A DNA stretch of 64,000 bases from Bacteroides uniformis (GTDB lineage Bacteria > Bacteroidota > Bacteroidia > Bacteroidales > Bacteroidaceae), in contig NZ_CP102263.1 of assembly GCF_025147485.1 (NCBI RefSeq), positions 3,795,501 through 3,859,500 on the forward strand, in the 5' to 3' direction. Numbering within the stretch: position 1 is the first letter of the stretch; every line of letters starts with the position of its first letter. Under the pieces are notes generated by a model that saw only the letters and a list, made by a program, of their open reading frames with translations, had not been told where the DNA came from and searched no databases. Shown piece after piece: positions 63,372-64,000 of the stretch. Made by a program: the position numbers and the translations under genes.

Positions 63372-63995
63372 ATGTCTCCTCTCATCAAAGTATGCGGAAT
63401 GACCGAAGCAGAAAACATCCGCAATGTAGAACTGCAAGGTGTAGATATGATTGGTTTTATCTTCTACCCCAAATCTCCCCGTTGTCTGTGCCAGATGCCC
63501 GGGTATCTGCCAGCCTGCGCCAAGCGCGTCGGCGTCTTTGTCAACGAAAGTAAGGAAAACATCCTGATGTATACCGACCGTTTCAGCCTGGACTACATCC
63601 AGCTGCATGGCAATGAAGCTCCCGAATACTGCCGTTCCCTGCGCAATGCAGGCCTGCACCTCATCAAGGCTTTCTCTATCTTGCTGCCCAAGGACCTGCT
63701 TGCCGTATCTGCCTACAATGGTCTGTGCGACTACTACCTCTTCGACACCAAGACCCCGCAGTACGGCGGTTCCGGCAACCAGTTCGACTGGAACCTCCTG
63801 CACCGCTACAACGGTCCCACCCCGTTCCTGCTCAGCGGTGGCATCAACCCCTACAGCGTAAAAGCCCTCCGGGAGTTCCGCCATCCCTATTTCGCAGGTA
63901 TCGACATCAACAGCCGCTTCGAGACGGCACCGGGAATAAAGGATGTGGAACGCATCTCAAACTTCCTGAAAGAACTCAAGGGAGGTACGATTTGA
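63372..63995 (+). CDS. trpF: Phosphoribosylanthranilate isomerase
   Basis: 207 residues. KVCGMTEAENI carries the catalytic Cys and LFDTKTPQYGGSGNQFDW the catalytic Asp and phosphate-binding region; DYIQLHGNE and LSGGINPYS complete the barrel. It isomerises PRA to CdRP. The stop codon is at 63993-63995. The last bases of the window again begin a GTACGATTTGACGATT-type spacer. Confidence 0.96.
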   Translation: MSPLIKVCGMTEAENIRNVELQGVDMIGFIFYPKSPRCLCQMPGYLPACAKRVGVFVNESKENILMYTDRFSLDYIQLHGNEAPEYCRSLRNAGLHLIKAFSILLPKDLLAVSAYNGLCDYYLFDTKTPQYGGSGNQFDWNLLHRYNGPTPFLLSGGINPYSVKALREFRHPYFAGIDINSRFETAPGIKDVERISNFLKELKGGTI

Positions 63996-64000
63996 CGATT

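Overview
The window is chromosomal DNA from a member of the Bacteroidota, almost certainly the genus Bacteroides. The evidence is the Bacteroides promoter signature (TTTG about 19 bases upstream of TAnnTTTG) before several genes, the UpxY/UpxZ capsule regulators, an HU-like protein paired with a 30-residue 'smalltalk' peptide, a type III glutamine synthetase, and the gene orders trpB-E-G-D-C-F and carA-carB-purF-glmS. I do not assign a species. Housekeeping regions are moderately GC-rich; the block at about 28-39 kb is strikingly AT-rich and looks acquired.

Layout. (1) 1-4.8 kb: a minus-strand ABC efflux system (TolC-like, HlyD-like lipoprotein, fused double ATPase, permease cut by the window edge), divergent from an AraC-type regulator. 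(2) 5.8-14.8 kb, minus: ogt-like methyltransferase, carB, carA, purF-like, glmS. (3) 15.2-23 kb, plus: gltB, gltD, asnB, ending in a strong terminator. Blocks 2 and 3 collect five glutamine amidotransferase-type activities. (4) 23-23.7 kb: HU-like protein and smalltalk peptide. (5) 23.84-26.55 kb: intact IS66-family element with a 9-bp direct flank. (6) 26.6-42.1 kb, minus: a capsular polysaccharide locus. upxY and upxZ come first, then a DUF1703-type ATPase/nuclease, a broken gene and an IS66 remnant, then wzx, acetyltransferase, glycosyltransferases, wzy, a TarI/TarJ-like (Bcs1-like) CDP-ribitol synthase fusion, a TagB/TagF-like polymerase, a PglC-like initiating transferase and a DegT aminotransferase. 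The gene content predicts a polyol-phosphate (teichoic-acid-like) capsule.

(7) 42.3-42.55 kb: an apparent invertible promoter. A consensus promoter lies between inverted repeats and, in this assembly, points away from upxY (capsule OFF). (8) 42.7-44.4 kb, plus: small genes including a DUF4373 protein, with a structured intergenic element. (9) 44.385-47.083 kb: an IS1595-family element with 26/27 terminal inverted repeats, an 8-bp duplication, several passenger genes and a highly structured roughly 170-base non-coding segment. (10) 47.1-50.35 kb: secreted phosphodiesterase, dapF, dapL. (11) 50.4-55.2 kb: nitrogen-assimilation operon (TorF-like barrel, PII, AmtB, GlnN). (12) 55.3-57.5 kb: S37-type peptidase, HdeD-like membrane protein, a tiny membrane peptide. 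(13) 57.6 kb to the end: trp operon preceded by a complete attenuator, with a leader peptide containing three consecutive Trp codons.

The main themes are nitrogen flow (ammonium uptake, glutamine synthesis, glutamate synthase, glutamine-using enzymes) and a phase-variable surface polysaccharide. Several genes in the AT-rich blocks carry small indels, many in homopolymers; these are either true decay or base-calling errors. Unusual intergenic palindromes and tandem repeats recur in the purF-glmS spacer and throughout the trp operon.
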